A stretch of 5,968 nucleotides of DNA from Actinobacteria bacterium UBA5176 (GCA_002413305.1 DHWS01000054.1:8887-14854); one strand, 5' to 3'; shown: positions 1 through 5,677, counted from the stretch's first letter. Translations and numbers: made by a program. The notes: generated from the sequence alone by a model not told the origin.

Positions 1-323
1 TTCACCGCGGCGATGACCGGCTTTGGAGCGTTCGCGATCGCGGGGATCAGCCGGTTGTAGCCTTCGCGGAGGAAGCCAGAGAGCTTCGGGCGTTCGCCCT
101 TCAGGTAGGGTTCCTGGAGCGCGGTGAGGTCGGCGCCCACACAGAAGCCGCGTCCCTCGCCGGTCAGCACGATGGCCCGAACCTCGGGGTCCTCGCCGAG
201 GGTGCCGACCGCCTCCATCAGCTCTCGGGACAGCGTGACCGACAGCGCGTTCAGGCGGGCCGGGTTGTTCAGACGAACGGTGGCCACCCCGCCGTTGCGA
301 TCCACGATGAGCTGCTCGTACAT
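1..323 (-). CDS. Enoyl-CoA hydratase/isomerase family protein (3' end cut by window)
   Basis: Crotonase-fold enzyme, which would hydrate or isomerise acyl-CoA thioesters in the cytoplasm. Only the first 107 residues are in the window. They start MYEQLIVDRNGGVATVRLNN, followed by the family's NP-x-x-x-NALS stretch near residues 20-28. A strand ending AIVLTGEGRGF leads to CVGADL (about 61-66), the oxyanion-hole loop usually written F-x-a-G-aD. Near residue 100 comes APKPVIAAV, the usual start of the second half. The catalytic Glu positions lie beyond the left edge, so hydratase and isomerase cannot be told apart. Two tandem ATGs exist, at 326-324 and 323-321. The second is preferred because a GGGGAGG (complement of 331-337) sits 7 nt before it, against 4 nt for the first. 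The start overlaps the stop of the upstream thioesterase gene, so the two are translationally coupled. Family call is firm; exact substrate unknown. Confidence 0.93.
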   Translation of the reverse strand, partial: MYEQLIVDRNGGVATVRLNNPARLNALSVTLSRELMEAVGTLGEDPEVRAIVLTGEGRGFCVGADLTALQEPYLKGERPKLSGFLREGYNRLIPAIANAPKPVIAAV

Positions 324-727
324 CATTCGGCCTCCCCGATCCGCCCTCCGGTTGGCCCTAACCGCCCCCGGCGCGTGTAGCGTTGCACGAACGTCCCCCT
401 GCCCACCAGTCCGGCCGGCCCACGCACCTCGAACACGTTCTCGCATTCCCGCTCGTCTGCCCGGGTCACTCGCGCGATGATGGTGAGTCGGTCGCCGACC
501 GCGGCAGGCCGCTCGTGCGTGAGGTCGATCCGGTAGCCGGTGGCGTCCTCGTCAAGGCCGAGTTGTGGTTCGACCAGCAGCCGGCCGGCCTCCTCGGCGT
601 GGCGCACCATCCAGGCGGTGGCGTACACGGGGTGGATCTCGCGGCCGAAGAGCCGAGCCGTCATCTCCGCAGTCACGGTCACCCGATGGGTGACCTCAGC
701 GCCCACGACCGGGCGTCGGGACTTCAT
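323..727 (-). CDS. Hot-dog fold thioesterase, fluoroacetyl-CoA thioesterase (FlK)-like
   Basis: Probable cytoplasmic acyl-CoA thioesterase. From the chosen start MKSRRP it has 134 residues. The motif ATAWMVRHAEEAG holds Thr37 and Glu45, and His71 sits in DLTHERP. The intervals T-8-E-26-H equal those I recall for the FlK catalytic triad (Thr42, Glu50, His76). The last third (VGDRLTIIARV, then GPAGLVGRGTFVQRY) is the usual hot-dog beta-sheet ending in a G-x-G-T-h-x-R-like strand. The stop TGA overlaps the enoyl-CoA hydratase start, which suggests one acyl-CoA operon. The start is uncertain: in-frame alternatives lie at 730 (GTG), 745, 757, 778 and 805. None has a good Shine-Dalgarno, and the longest would run into the riboswitch on the other strand. 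A leaderless message is possible. Fluoroacetyl-CoA itself is unlikely as substrate; many homologs have unknown acyl substrates. Confidence 0.82.
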   Translation of the reverse strand: MKSRRPVVGAEVTHRVTVTAEMTARLFGREIHPVYATAWMVRHAEEAGRLLVEPQLGLDEDATGYRIDLTHERPAAVGDRLTIIARVTRADERECENVFEVRGPAGLVGRGTFVQRYTRRGRLGPTGGRIGEAE

Positions 728-767
728 CACCCCGATACCATGCATCAGATGCCGCATCGGCGGGGGG

Positions 768-773
768 TACACT
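768..773 (+). promoter_or_regulatory. Candidate -10 box of the riboswitch/permease transcript
   Basis: TACACT fits the TAnnnT form of actinobacterial -10 boxes. It would place the transcript start near 780, only a few bases before the first conserved riboswitch base, as expected for a leader that begins with the aptamer. No recognisable -35 lies 16-18 nt upstream. The site falls in the 5' region of the divergent thioesterase gene, so the two promoters would overlap. Supported by position more than by sequence. Confidence 0.4.
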
Positions 774-785
774 CGCATCGGCGGA

Positions 786-874
786 GCAGGGGAGCCCGGT
801 CGCACCGGGCTGAGAGGCCGGCTGGGTGGCCGGCGACCCTTCGAACCTGATCCGGGTAACGCCGGCGGAGGGAG
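786..874 (+). promoter_or_regulatory. TPP riboswitch (THI box)
   Basis: Aptamer that binds thiamine pyrophosphate in the mRNA leader of the permease. The diagnostic conserved blocks appear in order: GGGGAGCC (789-796), CTGAGA (810-815), ACCCTT (836-841), GAACCTGATCCGGGTAACG (843-861) and GGCGGAGGGA (864-873). Pairings visible: an 8-bp P3 stem, AGCCCGGT (793-800) with ACCGGGCT (804-811); an optional extra hairpin, GCCGGC (817-822) with GCCGGC (829-834); a P2 of GGG (789-791) with CCC (837-839); and P5, CCGG (852-855) with CCGG (862-865). I could not see a strong closing P1 helix. No terminator hairpin or U-run lies between the aptamer and the gene, and the ribosome-binding site overlaps the aptamer's end, so control is most likely at translation initiation. 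TPP binding would hide the site and turn the gene off. Confidence 0.95.
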
Positions 875-875
875 G
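867..875 (+). promoter_or_regulatory. Ribosome-binding site of the permease, overlapping the aptamer 3' end
   Basis: GGAGGGAGG. Its first seven bases are the conserved GGAGGGA that ends the TPP aptamer. The last GGAGG (871-875) stands 6 nt before the GTG at 882. It fixes that GTG as the start and rejects the in-frame upstream extension that runs through the riboswitch. Confidence 0.85.
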
Positions 876-881
876 CATCAC

Positions 882-2276
882 GTGGCGACCGTCACGGAAC
901 GGCTGGAGAAGGCCCTGGAGCGCGAGGCGCCATCGTGGGGCATCCGGCCGGTTCCACCCGATCACCGCCGGTTGTCAGGTCGCGACCTCGCCGTATTGTG
1001 GGCGGATCTGGCCATCGGTCTCCTGGTCGCCCTCACCGGGGCCCTCCTGGTCCCGTCGCTGGGGTTCCCCCGGGCCCTGCTGGCCATCGGGGCCGGCTCG
1101 CTGATCGGGTGCGTCCCGCTGGCCCTCGTCGGGTTCGCCGGCGCCCGGGAGGGCGTGCCGGGCATGGTGCTGTTCCGGCCCGTCCTCGGGGTCCGCGGCT
1201 CCTACCTCCCGTCGGTCTTGAACGTGGTCCAGCTGATCGGCTGGACCGGCTTCGAGTTCTGGGCGATGAGCCTGGTGGCGAACCGGATGCTCCACCTCTC
1301 CTACGGCGTTTGGCTGGCGATCGTGGCGGTGGTGTGCACCGCGCTGGCGCTCGGAGGTCCGATCCTGCTCGTCCGGCGGTGGCTCGAACGGTTCGGCGCG
1401 TGGGTGGTCGTCGCCGTGGGATGTTGGATCACGTTCCGGGTTCTCACCCACGCGAACCTGTCCGTCGTCTGGCACGCGCCCGGGAAGGGCGGTCTTCCCT
1501 TCTGGCTGGCGGTGGACTTGGTGATCGCCATGCCGGTGTCCTGGCTGCCGCTGGTGGCCGACTACAACCGGTTCGCGCGGCGGAACGTCTCGGGCGTGGC
1601 CGGGACGTACTGGGGCTACGTGCTCGGCAACGCCTGGTTCTACGCGCTGGGCGCACTGCTGGTGCTCGGTGCCGGACTCTCCGATGTCTCCCCCGCCGGC
1701 CTGGCCACCGCGATCGCCGGCCTGGCCGGCGGATGGGTCGTCCTCCTCGCGCTGCTGGTCGGCGAGACGGACGAGGCCTTCGCCGACATCTACTCCTCCG
1801 CCGTGTCGAGCCAGAACGTCGGATCGAAGATCCCCCAGCGACCGGCCATCCTGTTCGTCGCGGCCGCCGGGACCGGCCTGGCCGCGTGGCTCGGAACCCG
1901 GGCCGGCTCCGTCGGGACCTACGAGCAGTTCCTGTTCTTGCTGGGATCGGTGTTCGTCCCGCTGTTCGGCGTTTTCGTCGCCGACTACTTCCTGCTCCGG
2001 CGGCGTGACGGCGGGCAGGCGGGAGGTGTGCGTGTTCGGGCCCTGATCGCCTGGGCCGCGGGGTTCCTGGTGTACCAGTGGAGCGTGCCGACCGGGCCGG
2101 GCGGGTGGCCGGACGCCATGAAGACGCTCTTCCATTCCTGGCTGCACCTGCCGTTCCCGCTCTGGGACTCGAAGGCGGGGGCGAGCATCCCGGCGTTCTT
2201 CGTGGCGCTGGCCGTGTACCTGATCCTGGGGGCGGTGGTCAGGAGGGAGGCACCGGCCGATCGGGTCAGCCGCTGA
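882..2276 (+). CDS. cytX: NCS1-family permease, probable hydroxymethylpyrimidine/thiamine-precursor transporter (CytX-like)
   Basis: Inner-membrane secondary transporter of the nucleobase:cation symporter-1 family, 464 residues from a GTG start. About twelve hydrophobic segments are visible, roughly at 36-58, 63-86, 110-135, 141-165, 173-190, 207-225, 243-267, 275-293, 321-338, 348-372, 384-400 and 434-452. Family-type stretches include LTGALLVP (51-58), G-x-R-GSYLPSVLNVVQLIGW (103-121), MPVSWLPLVADYNRFAR (217-233), DIYSSAVSSQN (302-312) and VPLFGVFVADYFLLRRR (359-375). The TPP riboswitch directly in front is known family context for CytX and points to HMP or another thiamine precursor; sequence alone would also allow cytosine or a purine. 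No thiamine biosynthesis gene is in the window, so it looks like a single-gene regulon member. Its last 11 bp overlap the convergent cupin gene. The N-terminal 35 residues are a charged cytoplasmic lead. Confidence 0.88.
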   Translation: MATVTERLEKALEREAPSWGIRPVPPDHRRLSGRDLAVLWADLAIGLLVALTGALLVPSLGFPRALLAIGAGSLIGCVPLALVGFAGAREGVPGMVLFRPVLGVRGSYLPSVLNVVQLIGWTGFEFWAMSLVANRMLHLSYGVWLAIVAVVCTALALGGPILLVRRWLERFGAWVVVAVGCWITFRVLTHANLSVVWHAPGKGGLPFWLAVDLVIAMPVSWLPLVADYNRFARRNVSGVAGTYWGYVLGNAWFYALGALLVLGAGLSDVSPAGLATAIAGLAGGWVVLLALLVGETDEAFADIYSSAVSSQNVGSKIPQRPAILFVAAAGTGLAAWLGTRAGSVGTYEQFLFLLGSVFVPLFGVFVADYFLLRRRDGGQAGGVRVRALIAWAAGFLVYQWSVPTGPGGWPDAMKTLFHSWLHLPFPLWDSKAGASIPAFFVALAVYLILGAVVRREAPADRVSR

Positions 2277-2604
2277 CCGCGTGGGGTGTGGGAGGCGGCG
2301 ACGCGACCAGCAGCAGCACCAGGGGTTCGACGGAGGCGTTCGACACGCTGACCTCGCCGCCGGCGGGGACGAGCACGGCGCCCCACTGCTCCAAGCGCTT
2401 GCGTTTGCCGTCCACCACGAAGACGGCCTCGCCCGCAACCACCGTGAAGATGGCGTCGGCGTGGGGGTCGGTGACCGGCCCGATGCTCTGGTTGCTGCTG
2501 AAGCACAGCACCTCGCTCCACAGATGGCCGGTCTCGAACACGGTCTCCCGCCGAACCTCCTCGGCAGAGAAGTGCACGAAGCGTTTCAGGTTGCGGTTCT
2601 CCAC
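2266..2604 (-). CDS. Small single-domain cupin protein with degenerate metal site
   Basis: A 112-residue protein of the cupin (RmlC-like) fold, function unknown. The conserved double-stranded beta-helix runs from about residue 30 to 101: GPVTDPHADAIFTVVAGEAV (42-61) as motif 1 and WGAVLVPAGGEVSVSN (74-89) as motif 2, then the hydrophobic strand PLVLLLVASPPP. In classical metal cupins motif 1 is G-x5-H-x-H-x3-4-E and motif 2 is P-x-G-x2-H-x3-N. Here His48 is kept, but the second His is Asp50, no Glu follows at the usual place, and the motif-2 His position is Val85. It is therefore more likely a binding or regulatory cupin than a dioxygenase or isomerase, unless it uses other ligands. The start is GTG; an in-frame stop lies three codons upstream and the Shine-Dalgarno is weak. 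It ends inside the permease gene on the opposite strand. Confidence 0.82.
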   Translation of the reverse strand: MENRNLKRFVHFSAEEVRRETVFETGHLWSEVLCFSSNQSIGPVTDPHADAIFTVVAGEAVFVVDGKRKRLEQWGAVLVPAGGEVSVSNASVEPLVLLLVASPPPTPHAVSG

Positions 2605-2686
2605 GGGCGCCTAGGGTACGAGCGGCGGCCGGGACCCGGCAACGGCCGGGACACGGAGGCCCCCAGAGGTCGTGACGGCCAGTCGG

Positions 2687-2692
2687 TAGACT
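2687..2692 (+). promoter_or_regulatory. Candidate -10 box of the aminopeptidase operon
   Basis: GGTAGACT contains TAGACT, a common -10 form in high-GC Gram-positives. It would give a transcript start near 2699 and a leader of about 50 nt before the ATG at 2748. I see no good -35 at the normal spacing. Confidence 0.4.
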
Positions 2693-2736
2693 GAGGGGCC
2701 CCGCGGAATCTCCCGTTCGCGCCCGCCGCTGTTGCC

Positions 2737-2745
2737 AAGGAGGAG
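2737..2745 (+). promoter_or_regulatory. Strong ribosome-binding site of the aminopeptidase gene
   Basis: AAGGAGGAG lies just before the ATG at 2748, with 4 nt between GGAGG and the start codon. It is the strongest Shine-Dalgarno in the window and fixes the start. Confidence 0.85.
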
Positions 2746-2747
2746 TC

Positions 2748-4376
2748 ATGCTGACCTTCGACGTTGCCTCGACCTCGCCCGCCCACACGGTCGCCGACGT
2801 GCTCGTCCTGCCCATCTTCCAGGGACCCGAGCCCGGCCCTGGCGTGGCGGAGGTCGGGGAGGCCCTCGGTGCCGATCTGATATCGGTCCTGAAGGACCAC
2901 CGGGTGATGGGCAAGGTCGGTGAGACGTTCGCCGTCCCATCGCTCGGCCGGGTGAAGGCGACCTCCGTGGTGCTGGTCGGGCTGGGCCCGAAGGGCGAAG
3001 CCGGTGCGGAGGCGGTTCGCAAGGCCTCCGTCAAGGCCGCCCGGGCGGCGGCGAAGTTCCGCACCCTGGCCAGCACGCTTCCCCAGGTCGGCGACCCGGC
3101 CGAATCCGGAGCGGCGTTCGCCGAAGGGATCACCATCGGCGGGTACCGCTTCGACCGGTACAAGGTGAAGAGCACTGAGAATGGGTCGAAGGGGACCGGG
3201 CTCAGGAAAGCCGTTGCGCTGGCCGGGTCCGCCACGGCAGCGCGAACGCTGAAGAATGCGCTTCGCCGGGGACGGATCTACGGCGAGGCCTCGAACTGGG
3301 CCCGGGACCTCGTCAACACGCCCGCCAAGGACGCCACGCCGAGCTACTTGGCCGCCGAGGCCCGTCGCATGGCGGGCAAGTACGGCTTGAAGTGCAGGAT
3401 CTGGACGAAGGCCGAACTGGAGAAGGGTGGATTCGGTGGCATCCTCGGCGTGGGGGCGGGGAGCGCGAACGAACCCCGGCTGATCGAGCTGCTGTATCAG
3501 GGAGCCGGGGACGACCAGCCGATCGGGCTGACCGGCAAGGGCGTGACCTTCGACTCCGGCGGGCTCTCGCTGAAGGACGCCGCGGCCATGGAGTGGATGA
3601 AGGCCGACATGGGCGGGGCGGCGGCCGCGCTGGCCACCATGCGGGCCCTCGCCCAGCTCGGGACGAAGGTGAACGTCATCGCCGCGATCCCCTCATCGGA
3701 GAACCTGCCGGGCGGTTCGGCGATCCGGCCGGGCGACGTGCTGGTCCACAGGAGCGGCAAGACGTCCGAGGTGCTGAACACCGACGCGGAGGGCCGGCTG
3801 ATCCTCGCCGACGCGCTGGCCTACCTCGCGGAGAAGAAGCCCCGGGTGATCATCGAGTCGGCCACGCTGACCGGGGCCGCGATGGTGGCGTTGGGGACGG
3901 ACATCTGGGCCGTGATGGGCAACGATCAGGGCCTTATCGACGAACTGCTGGACGCCGGCCGGCGGTCGGGTGAGCCCGGCTGGCAGCTCCCACTGTGGGC
4001 CGACTACAAGCGGAACATTGAATCGACCGTGGCCGACGTGAAGAACACCGGGCCGCGGTACGGCGGCGCCATCAACGCCGGGCTGTTCCTGAAGGAGTTC
4101 GTCGGCGACGTCCCGTGGGCGCATCTCGATGTTGCCGGGACGGCCTTCGCTGAGACGGCGAGCGAGTGGTGGCCGAAGGGAGCGACCGGTTCGCCGGCCC
4201 GGACCTTCATCCGCTACATCGAGTCGCAGGCGAAGGCGAGGATCCCGGCGAAGGCTGCCGGTTCCCGCCGGCGCGCGTCGAGGCCGACCGGAGTCGCTTC
4301 GCCGGGGCAGCCGGTGGGCTCGAAGCGGGCGACCCGAGCGAGCGGGCGAGGGCGGGCCTCTCGCCCCACCGCCTAG
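2748..4376 (+). CDS. pepA: Leucyl aminopeptidase (M17 family) with basic C-terminal tail
   Basis: Cytoplasmic two-metal exopeptidase that removes N-terminal residues from peptides, 542 residues. The N-terminal macro-like domain covers about 1-170. The catalytic domain follows, with NWARDLVNTPAKDATPSYLA (183-202), GKGVTFDSGGLSLK (263-276), MKADMGGAAA (284-293) and the M17 signature NTDAEGRL (344-351). The expected residues are all present and keep a constant +14 offset from bovine LAP: metal ligands Lys264, Asp269, Asp287, Asp346 and Glu348, and catalytic Lys276 and Arg350. The core ends near residue 498 (GATGSPARTFIRYIE, 478-492), where E. coli PepA (503 aa) also ends. Beyond it is a tail of about 42 residues with 9 Arg, 2 Lys and no acidic residue, rich in Ser, Gly, Pro and Ala and probably disordered. 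Start set by AAGGAGGAG. The LmbE gene follows after 10 nt, so the two are likely one operon. Confidence 0.96.
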   Translation: MLTFDVASTSPAHTVADVLVLPIFQGPEPGPGVAEVGEALGADLISVLKDHRVMGKVGETFAVPSLGRVKATSVVLVGLGPKGEAGAEAVRKASVKAARAAAKFRTLASTLPQVGDPAESGAAFAEGITIGGYRFDRYKVKSTENGSKGTGLRKAVALAGSATAARTLKNALRRGRIYGEASNWARDLVNTPAKDATPSYLAAEARRMAGKYGLKCRIWTKAELEKGGFGGILGVGAGSANEPRLIELLYQGAGDDQPIGLTGKGVTFDSGGLSLKDAAAMEWMKADMGGAAAALATMRALAQLGTKVNVIAAIPSSENLPGGSAIRPGDVLVHRSGKTSEVLNTDAEGRLILADALAYLAEKKPRVIIESATLTGAAMVALGTDIWAVMGNDQGLIDELLDAGRRSGEPGWQLPLWADYKRNIESTVADVKNTGPRYGGAINAGLFLKEFVGDVPWAHLDVAGTAFAETASEWWPKGATGSPARTFIRYIESQAKARIPAKAAGSRRRASRPTGVASPGQPVGSKRATRASGRGRASRPTA

Positions 4377-4386
4377 GCGCGTGAGC

Positions 4387-5103
4387 ATGTCCCAGTCCGA
4401 ACGAACCGGCCCCGTCCTCGCCGTCTTGGCCCACCCGGACGACGCGGAGATCTCCTCGGGCGGCGTGTTGGCGCGCTGGGCTGCGGAGGGCCGCGAGGTG
4501 CACCTGCTGATCCTGACGAACGGGGACCGCGGCTCCAACGACCCGAACCAGGACCGGGTCGAGCTGGCGGCCATCCGGAAGGCAGAATCGGAGTCCGCCG
4601 CAACGTTTCTCGGGCTTGCCGGCGTGGCGGTCCTCGGTGTGCCCGACGGCGAGCTGGAGAACACGCCGCAGGTTCGCCGAGAGGTGGTTCGGCACGTCCG
4701 CACGATCCGGCCGGAAACGGTCCTGTCGTGCGACCCGACGGCATGGTTCTTCGGGACCACGTATTTCAACCACGCCGACCACCGCCGGGCCGGAGAGATC
4801 GCGCTCGACGCGGTGTTCCCTGCGGCGGGCAACCCGCTGTTCTTTCAAGAGTTGATGCAGGAGGGGCTCGACCCCTGGACCGTGAACGATGTGTGGCTTG
4901 GCTGGTCGAACGAGCCGACGCACTACCAGGACGTCACCGGCTACCTGGATCGAAAGGTAGCGGCGCTCGCCCTCCACGCGAGCCAGGTCCAAGGCGGGAT
5001 GCTCGGGTTCTTCGAGGAGTGGTTGCCGAGGGAGGCCGAAGAGAACGGCCAGAAGATCGGTGTGCAACACGCCGAGGCCTTCCGGGTGCTGCAACTCGGC
5101 TAG
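4387..5103 (+). CDS. LmbE/PIG-L family N-deacetylase
   Basis: Zinc-dependent deacetylase of the LmbE family, which includes MshB and Mca of mycothiol metabolism and GlcNAc-PI deacetylase; 238 residues, a usual length for the shorter members. The N-terminal AHPDDAEISSGG (15-26) supplies His16 and Asp19 as zinc ligands and Asp18 as the likely base. NHADHR (128-133) supplies His129 and His132, matching the second family motif H-x-D-H. The Rossmann-like core includes VHLLILTNGDRGS (38-50) and RPETVLSCDP (108-117). The substrate is likely an N-acetylated sugar or amine but cannot be named; it does not carry enough distinctive sequence to call it MshB. The ATG at 4387 begins 10 nt after the aminopeptidase stop. 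A GTG at 4381, in frame, is the alternative start. The Shine-Dalgarno is poor for both, so translation probably depends on coupling to the upstream gene. Confidence 0.92.
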   Translation: MSQSERTGPVLAVLAHPDDAEISSGGVLARWAAEGREVHLLILTNGDRGSNDPNQDRVELAAIRKAESESAATFLGLAGVAVLGVPDGELENTPQVRREVVRHVRTIRPETVLSCDPTAWFFGTTYFNHADHRRAGEIALDAVFPAAGNPLFFQELMQEGLDPWTVNDVWLGWSNEPTHYQDVTGYLDRKVAALALHASQVQGGMLGFFEEWLPREAEENGQKIGVQHAEAFRVLQLG

Positions 5104-5118
5104 CAGGCTTGAGGCGTC

Positions 5119-5165
5119 CCTCGTCGAGAATACGGCCTCCGCCGTACGTAGGACTCTAGGCGAGG
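5119..5165. terminator. Imperfect hairpin in the convergent gap; possible terminator for both strands
   Basis: An outer stem of CCTCG (5119-5123) with CGAGG (5161-5165) encloses a perfect inner stem TACGGC (5131-5136), loop CTCC, GCCGTA (5141-5146). It lies between the ends of two facing genes, where a bidirectional terminator is expected. No run of T follows on either strand, so it is not a standard intrinsic terminator. Confidence 0.3.
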
Positions 5166-5179
5166 CCGAGGAGGATCAG

Positions 5180-5200
5180 GGGCCCGCTGGGCCCGCTGGG
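5180..5200. repeat. Short tandem repeat, 9-bp unit
   Basis: GGGCCCGCT occurs twice head-to-tail (5180-5188 and 5189-5197), followed by a partial third GGG. It lies just past the 3' end of the helix-turn-helix gene. Each unit holds the palindrome GGGCCC. It may vary in copy number by slippage; no function is evident. Confidence 0.6.
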
Positions 5201-5207
5201 AGCAGGT

Positions 5208-5510
5208 TCAGGCTTTCCGCCGACGACCGCGTCCGATCGAGAGGTTCCCCTCGCCCCTCCTCATGCCCCGGAACCGGTAGTAGATCGTCTGGGTTGTGAG
5301 GTTCAGTGCCTCGGCGATGTCTCGATTCGTGGCCCCTTTCTCCTTGGCGCTCACCATCGCTGCCTTCTCGAGCATGTCGAGGCGGGCACGGATCGCGGCG
5401 ATCGCCTGCAGGGAGCCCAGGGAGAGGTCCGTCTTCTCGGCACGGCGGAGGACAGAGGATGAGAGTGGCGGAGGCTCCATGCGCAGCAAGTCAACCGTAT
5501 CCTCAGACAT
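5208..5510 (-). CDS. Small helix-turn-helix protein
   Basis: A 100-residue protein from the ATG at 5510-5508 (a TTG three codons upstream is the alternative start). After a polar N-terminus, a helix runs about 32-56 (GSLQAIAAIRARLDMLEKAA). The DNA-binding helix-turn-helix covers about 56-80: EKGATNRDIAEALNLTTQTI followed by YYRF. This is the pattern of small actinobacterial proteins in which E-x-G-A-x-x-x-x-I-A-x-A-L is followed by a recognition helix ending RF. The last 18 residues (RRGEGNLSIGRGRRRKA) are strongly basic and could add DNA contact. No ligand or receiver domain is present, so it is likely a plain DNA binder. It is divergent from the secreted-protein gene at 5852 and may control it, itself, or neither. 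The Shine-Dalgarno is weak. The DNA upstream is much less GC-rich than the genes around it. Family not named further. Confidence 0.8.
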   Translation of the reverse strand: MSEDTVDLLRMEPPPLSSSVLRRAEKTDLSLGSLQAIAAIRARLDMLEKAAMVSAKEKGATNRDIAEALNLTTQTIYYRFRGMRRGEGNLSIGRGRRRKA

Positions 5511-5632
5511 ATGTTTCAATCATGCCAGGGATTTAGGTTTTCGACCATCCGGCAGGATTCACTAAACACCCTATACCCAGCTAAAGAGGCCTGCGTTAGT
5601 CCAAGAAGTGTGCTCAGGCTCTCGCAATTATT

Positions 5633-5661
5633 TTGTCTCCCTCCGCCGAATGATGTAGGTT
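5633..5661 (+). promoter_or_regulatory. Weak candidate promoter for the secreted-protein gene
   Basis: TTGTCT (5633-5638) and TAGGTT (5656-5661) are 17 nt apart and follow an A/T-rich patch (CAATTATTTT). They match 4 of 6 and 3 of 6 consensus bases. A start near 5668 would give a leader of about 180 nt containing the hairpin and repeats. Weak, chosen mainly for spacing. Confidence 0.25.
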
Positions 5662-5677
5662 GTCCATGCGAGGCTCC

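Larger units (their letters stand above)
2605..2747. promoter_or_regulatory. Divergent control region between cupin and aminopeptidase genes
   Basis: This 143-bp gap must hold both promoters. It contains a 13-bp near-palindrome GCCGGGACCCGGC (2628-2640), the 10-bp direct repeat CGGCCGGGAC (2626-2635 and 2643-2652, 17 bp apart), and GGGGCCCC (2695-2702). These may be operator sites, but in DNA this rich in G+C such symmetry arises easily by chance. Confidence 0.35.

Noticed and set aside
540..881. In-frame N-terminal extension of the permease back to 540
   Set aside because: It runs through the riboswitch and the opposite-strand thioesterase gene. The Shine-Dalgarno at 867-875 places the start at GTG 882.
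975..2438. Long minus-strand open frame (487 codons) opposite the permease
   Set aside because: It is antisense to a gene with clear membrane segments and family motifs. Its product is a low-complexity Arg/Pro/Gly/Gln/Asp mixture typical of the shadow of a GC-rich gene.
1985..3235. Minus-strand open frame of 416 codons across the permease end, cupin and aminopeptidase start
   Set aside because: Three real genes and a divergent promoter region lie under it, and the translation shows no domain pattern.
4129..4386. In-frame extension of the LmbE protein into the aminopeptidase gene
   Set aside because: The added 86 residues are an Arg/Gly/Pro-rich shadow of the aminopeptidase. The family's HPDD motif normally lies close to the N-terminus, as it does from ATG 4387.
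3693..4832. Minus-strand open frame of 379 codons opposite the aminopeptidase and deacetylase
   Set aside because: It is a shadow of two firmly identified genes, with biased composition and no motif.
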